In this document: piece by piece, positions 63,984 through 64,000 of the stretch | Numbering within the stretch: position 1 is the first letter of the stretch | Layout: every line of letters starts with the position of its first letter | Source: AC-69 sp963751665 | Lineage (GTDB): Bacteria > Actinomycetota > UBA4738 > HRBIN12 | DNA length: 64,000 nt | NCBI GenBank assembly: GCA_963751665.1 | Contig: CAVVVF010000001.1 | Location: 985,991-1,049,990 of the forward strand | Direction of reading: 5' to 3' | Notes under the pieces: model-generated | The model's input: only the letters and a program-made list of their open reading frames with translations | Told to the model about the DNA's origin: nothing | Database searches by the model: none | Translations under genes and position numbers: made by a program

Positions 63984-64000
63984 ATAGCGAGGACCCCTCC

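Noticed and set aside
1..64000. tRNA, rRNA, CRISPR arrays, insertion sequences
   Set aside because: I looked at the gaps and found no cloverleaf, no repeat-spacer series and no transposase-like protein. None is reported.

Overview
The window is a composite. Bases 1 to about 58,370 are high-GC DNA with dense, short-spaced genes and look like an uncultured actinobacterium. The supporting traits are an actinobacterial cytochrome oxidase set with a subunit IV and a CtaG assembly factor, a SenX3/RegX3-like Pho system, coenzyme-F420-type enzymes, cyanophycin genes, a CGNR zinc-finger regulator, and many genes with a TANNNT -10 element only 4 to 9 nt before the start codon (leaderless transcription). 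From about 58,370 to the right end the DNA changes in composition and in gene kinship. It becomes alphaproteobacterial in style (GFA protein, TauE/SafE permease, class III adenylate cyclase), then clearly AT-richer from about 61.4 kb, where a TcmP/three-Cys cassette sits. The change falls inside a histidine-phosphatase gene that runs into the tail of an adenylate cyclase, so I read it as an assembly chimera or a recent recombination joint.

Layout. 1-4.3 kb: histidine degradation (hutH, hutU on the minus strand) split by a DUF983 gene and an incoming-looking Fic gene. 4.4-6.5 kb: two tandem response regulators with GGDDF-type output domains. 6.5-9.9 kb: transsulfuration operon (cystathionine beta-synthase, DUF429, cystathionine gamma-synthase/lyase). 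9.9-13 kb: VOC protein, sorbosone-dehydrogenase-like protein, CoA-binding protein, NUDIX. 13-18.6 kb: terminal oxidase operon ctaC-D-E-F with a cupredoxin-like lipoprotein at its head and ctaG converging. 18.6-23.1 kb: two-component system, flavin disulfide oxidoreductase, HesB/IscA protein, two blue-copper lipoproteins. 23.1-26.7 kb: FrhB-like protein, ferredoxin, luciferase-like F420 enzyme, hydrolase. 26.7-32 kb: two aldehyde dehydrogenases, GABA aminotransferase, F420/FMN-binding protein. 32.4-40.2 kb: MFS exporter, CphA-like Mur ligase, TraR/DksA protein, cyanophycin synthetase and cyanophycinase. 40.4-49.2 kb: CGNR regulator, HhH-GPD glycosylase, MgtE-like transporter coupled to a PhoU-RCK protein, ispH, HNH gene, corA. 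49.3-57.9 kb: phosphate regulon (phoX, regX3/phoP, phoU, pstBACS, divergent phoR) with a phased PHO-box region.

How the genes fit together. Histidine and GABA catabolism, cyanophycin synthesis and breakdown, and the Pho system make nitrogen and phosphorus handling the main theme. The oxidase is accompanied by blue-copper proteins and no cytochrome c gene, which suggests copper-based electron delivery.

Quality. Single-base frameshifts are frequent, especially at 33.7-38 kb, 49.3-57.6 kb and 61.4-63.7 kb, and usually leave conserved protein continuing in the next frame. One gene (corA) even shows a compensating pair. I treat most as sequence errors, not true pseudogenes, and give whole-gene spans with the shifts described.
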